A stretch of DNA of 64,000 nt, taken from Enterococcus ureilyticus (GTDB lineage: Bacteria; Bacillota; Bacilli; Lactobacillales; Enterococcaceae). Position 1 is the stretch's first letter. Every line of letters starts with the position of its first letter. Both the position numbers and the translations under genes were made by a program. Shown one piece after another: positions 61,991 to 64,000 of the stretch. The notes under the pieces are model-generated. The model was not told the DNA's origin. It ran no database searches and worked only from the letters and a program-made list of their open reading frames with translations. Location: assembly GCF_001730315.1 (NCBI RefSeq), contig NZ_MIKC01000039.1, positions 161,961 to 225,960 of the forward strand. The letters run 5' to 3'.

Positions 61991-62395
61991 ATGACGATTA
62001 AAGAAATGGCAGAATTAGTAGGTGTTTCTGCGGACACGTTAAGATATTATGAAAGAATCGGTGTGATTCCTTCTGTGACGCGAACGATCCATGGCGTTCG
62101 CGATTATGACGCAATCGATCTTGAGTGGGTCCAGTCGATTTTAAAACTAAAGGCATCAGGTATGACATTAGAAATGATCATCGAGTACGTCCGTTTAGCG
62201 AATCTGGGTGATAGTACGATCGAAGCCAGAAAATGTTTGTTGAAAGAAGAACAGGAAAGAATCACAGCAAAGATTGAATCACTTCAGGAACGATTGACCA
62301 CAATCGATAGGAAGCTAGATGATTATTACAATGAATTATTGCCTCAAACAACAGCAATGATCAATAAGATGAATAGAGAACACGAAAAAAAGTAG
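61991..62395 (+). CDS. MerR-family regulator
   Basis: A 134-residue regulator with a MerR winged helix (MTIKEMAELVGVSADTLRYY then ERIGVIPSVTR), a recognition wing GVRDYDAIDLEWV, and a C-terminal dimerisation coiled coil from about residue 85. It follows the SDR gene with GAGGAAA as ribosome site. It is expected to bind the 18-base palindrome at 61060-61077 and control both genes. It is a distant relative of the regulator at 56113; the two operators differ in sequence. Confidence 0.92.
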   Translation: MTIKEMAELVGVSADTLRYYERIGVIPSVTRTIHGVRDYDAIDLEWVQSILKLKASGMTLEMIIEYVRLANLGDSTIEARKCLLKEEQERITAKIESLQERLTTIDRKLDDYYNELLPQTTAMINKMNREHEKK

Positions 62396-62403
62396 CACAT
62401 TAA

Positions 62404-62456
62404 AAAATAGACTGATACTCATTTTATTGTATAATGAGTACAGTCTATTTTCTAGT
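62404..62456 (+). terminator. Terminator of the SDR-MerR operon
   Basis: AAATAGACTG...ACTCATT pairs with AATGAGT...CAGTCTATTT, followed by TCT and A/T-rich sequence. Confidence 0.82.
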
Positions 62457-62491
62457 TAATGATTATCGTAAAAGAAAGAGGAAAAGAAAGA

Positions 62492-63568
62492 ATGAAGAGA
62501 AAAATCAAGATTTTACTGAGTATGTTATCTATATTGATGATCATTATTTTAGCGTACGTGGGGTATGTTTATTTTAGTTATTCTAGAATCACTGATGAGT
62601 TAGCTGTCAAAATCGTTCAAAAGGCAGAAATAAATCAAGCATCTACCAATAAAGCATACAAAATCACAACCTTTAATGTTGGTTATGGTTCTTATACACC
62701 AGACTATACTTTCTTCATGGACGGCGGTAAGCAGTCAAAAGCTGTGAGCAAAGAGAGTGTTATCGATAATATTTCCGGTGTGAATGAACTGACAAAAAAG
62801 CTAGCGCCAGATTTTGCCTTATTTCAAGAAGTTGATAAACAAGCGACTCGCAGTCACAGTGTTGATGAAGTACTACAAATCAATCAAGCGTTTCCCAATT
62901 ATTCTAGCGTATTTGCGACAAATTATGATTCAGCTTTCTTAATGTATCCCGTGCTAGATCCAATTGGTAAATCCAAATCAGGTATTTTGACTTTAAGCAA
63001 TAACAAAATTGAAACAAGCACACGCTATAGTTTACCAATCGAGACGAATTTCAATAAATTTTTTGATTTAGATCGTGCGTTTACTGTATCAAAGATTCCA
63101 GTTGAGAACGGTAAATATCTAATGCTGTATAATGTTCATTTATCGGCCTACATCAAAGACGAAAAAATCCAAAATGAGCAAGTGCATAAATTATTCGATC
63201 ATATGGAAAATGAATACAAAAAAGGAAATTATGTCGTTTGTGGTGGCGATTTTAATCATGATCTACTAAATTCTTCGAGTGAGACATTTAAAAATGACAC
63301 AACAGCAGAATACACATGGCTACAACCTTTTCCTAAAAAAGAACTACCAGAAAATTTACAAGTCGCGGCATTAAGTGAAAGAAAAACGCCAGTACCATCT
63401 GTTCGTAATTTAGATAAACCTTATAAAAAAGGAGAGTCATTTGTAGCGTTGATTGATGGATTTATCATTTCAGATAATGTCGAAAACATTGATGGGAAAG
63501 TAATAGATGCTGAATTTAAAAACTCAGATCATAATCCAGTTGAGATGACGTTTAAGTTGAAAAAGTAA
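62492..63568 (+). CDS. Membrane-anchored endonuclease/exonuclease/phosphatase family protein
   Basis: A 358-residue protein with an N-terminal membrane helix (ILLSMLSILMIIILAYVGYV) and an outward-facing EEP domain. Active-site motifs: ITTFNVGYG, the metal Glu in LFQEVDKQA, YNVHLSAY, VCGGDFNHDLL and the final NSDHNPVEM. EEP members include sphingomyelinases, DNases and phosphodiesterases; the substrate is not readable, but surface location suggests an extracellular phosphoester. The ATG at 62492 follows AGAGGAAAAG; a longer frame from 62459 has no ribosome site. Confidence 0.88.
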   Translation: MKRKIKILLSMLSILMIIILAYVGYVYFSYSRITDELAVKIVQKAEINQASTNKAYKITTFNVGYGSYTPDYTFFMDGGKQSKAVSKESVIDNISGVNELTKKLAPDFALFQEVDKQATRSHSVDEVLQINQAFPNYSSVFATNYDSAFLMYPVLDPIGKSKSGILTLSNNKIETSTRYSLPIETNFNKFFDLDRAFTVSKIPVENGKYLMLYNVHLSAYIKDEKIQNEQVHKLFDHMENEYKKGNYVVCGGDFNHDLLNSSSETFKNDTTAEYTWLQPFPKKELPENLQVAALSERKTPVPSVRNLDKPYKKGESFVALIDGFIISDNVENIDGKVIDAEFKNSDHNPVEMTFKLKK

Positions 63569-63575
63569 CAAAAAA

Positions 63576-63790
63576 GAGTCTGGGACATAGCTCTACGAGT
63601 TATCTCTCAGACTCAAGGAATCCGTATAAACGGTGGGAGCAGAAGCAATCACTACGCTTCGCTTCGATCACATCAAATTCTAAGTGCTAAAGCACTAAGA
63701 TTTGAAGGCTTCGGAAATAAGCTGAAATTCACAAAAATTTGAAGAGCAATTTTCGTGAATTCCTTCTTATTTCTCGGGATTAAACACTCC
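63576..63790. repeat. Enterococcal intergenic repeat, long copy
   Basis: Begins with GAGTCTG/CAGACTC (63576-63614, common AGTCTGGGACA type), continues through GCTTCGCTTCGATCACATCA and the AGTGC TAAA GCACT hairpin (homologous to 9178-9237), and ends with ATTCACAAAAATT/AATTTTCGTGAAT. I remember similar repeats in many enterococcal genomes. The first stem may also end the EEP gene. Confidence 0.7.
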
Positions 63791-63795
63791 TGATG

Positions 63796-64000
63796 TGACC
63801 CCCAAAAGTTGTACGTGGAAAATACAATTTTTGGAGGTTATTTTTTATGAGTTATTATGAGGTAGAATTCAAATTAAAGCTAGTGAAAGAGTACCTAGAA
63901 GGCCCTCTGGGCGGACGAGCCTTGGCTAAAAAATACGGACTCCCATCAAATGCCTTAATTTACAATTGGAAACACTCCTATCAATTATTTGGGAAAGAAG
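63796..64000 (+). mobile_element. IS3-family insertion sequence, left end
   Basis: The terminal inverted repeat probably starts at TGACCCCCAAAAGTTG (63796), a common end for IS3-family elements in Lactobacillales. It lies immediately after the intergenic repeat and before the transposase OrfA frame; the element continues beyond the window. Target-site duplication cannot be checked. Confidence 0.75.
63847..64000 (+). CDS. IS3-family transposase OrfA, N-terminal part
   Basis: The frame starts behind TTGGAGG and is open to the window end (51 codons). YEVEFKLKLVKEYLEGPLGG and RALAKKYGLPSNALIYNWKH form the helix-turn-helix of IS3/IS150-type OrfA proteins. OrfB with the DDE catalytic domain would follow outside the window, usually by programmed frameshift. 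Confidence 0.88.
   Translation, partial: MSYYEVEFKLKLVKEYLEGPLGGRALAKKYGLPSNALIYNWKHSYQLFGKE

Overview
The window is a low-GC Gram-positive chromosome segment that reads as an Enterococcus of the E. faecalis-like lineages. Evidence: strong AAGGAGG-type ribosome sites, ptsI, tig, fruRKA, pcrA, ligA, gatCAB, dagK and rlmD in an order I remember (unchecked) from E. faecalis, and enterococcal intergenic repeats. The species is not assigned. The core genes form a backbone, and accessory blocks are inserted between them.

Layout. 1-732 is the 3' end of ptsI. 1214-4126 is a three-gene operon of unknown purpose: an NMT1/THI5-like binding protein without a signal peptide, a hydantoin/allantoin-racemase-fold protein that has lost both catalytic cysteines, and a carboxylate symporter. 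4368-10697 holds a secreted DUF1002 protein, several small membrane proteins, a ClbS/DfsB-like protein with a WYL regulator, and the first copy of a small structured RNA. 10758-14344 is a methionine T-box operon (MetE-like, luxS, metQ, mtnN) for SAM recycling and AI-2 synthesis. Trigger factor and an alpha/beta hydrolase follow.

17090-35821 is a complete allantoin-degradation island. Permease, AllB, AllC and AllE lead to ureidoglycine/ureidoglycolate. Two AllD paralogs and a PucG-type aminotransferase converge on oxalurate. FdrA-YlbE-YlbF (oxamate carbamoyltransferase) plus carbamate kinase recover ATP. PucR, an MFS transporter and a second carboxylate symporter complete it. Four copies of a long hairpin repeat sit in leaders of this island. 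A 12-base cre-like core is shared by the leaders of allC, the MFS gene and the unknown 1214 operon, which suggests common control.

36030-43831 carries an orphan protein, an atypical short-chain dehydrogenase, the fructose PTS operon with a 10-bp-phased operator, and a cytoplasmic alpha-amylase. 43905-44387 is an orphan type I-C-like CRISPR array with leader and no cas genes. 44567-55999 is housekeeping: pcrA, ligA, gatCAB, dagK, a deoxynucleoside kinase, rlmD and a small basic protein.

56113-64000 is a patchwork: two MerR regulators with 19-bp-spacer promoters, a truncated HAD-like protein, an AlkD-like protein, a broken acetyltransferase, two tandem copies of the small RNA, a DUF1801 protein, an SDR/MerR operon, a membrane-anchored EEP-family phosphatase, an enterococcal repeat, and the left end of an IS3-family element cut by the window edge.

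The best candidates for something undescribed are the three-copy divergent small-RNA module (8911-9155, 59252-59490, 59521-59748), the 1214-4126 operon, and the hairpin repeats in the allantoin island.
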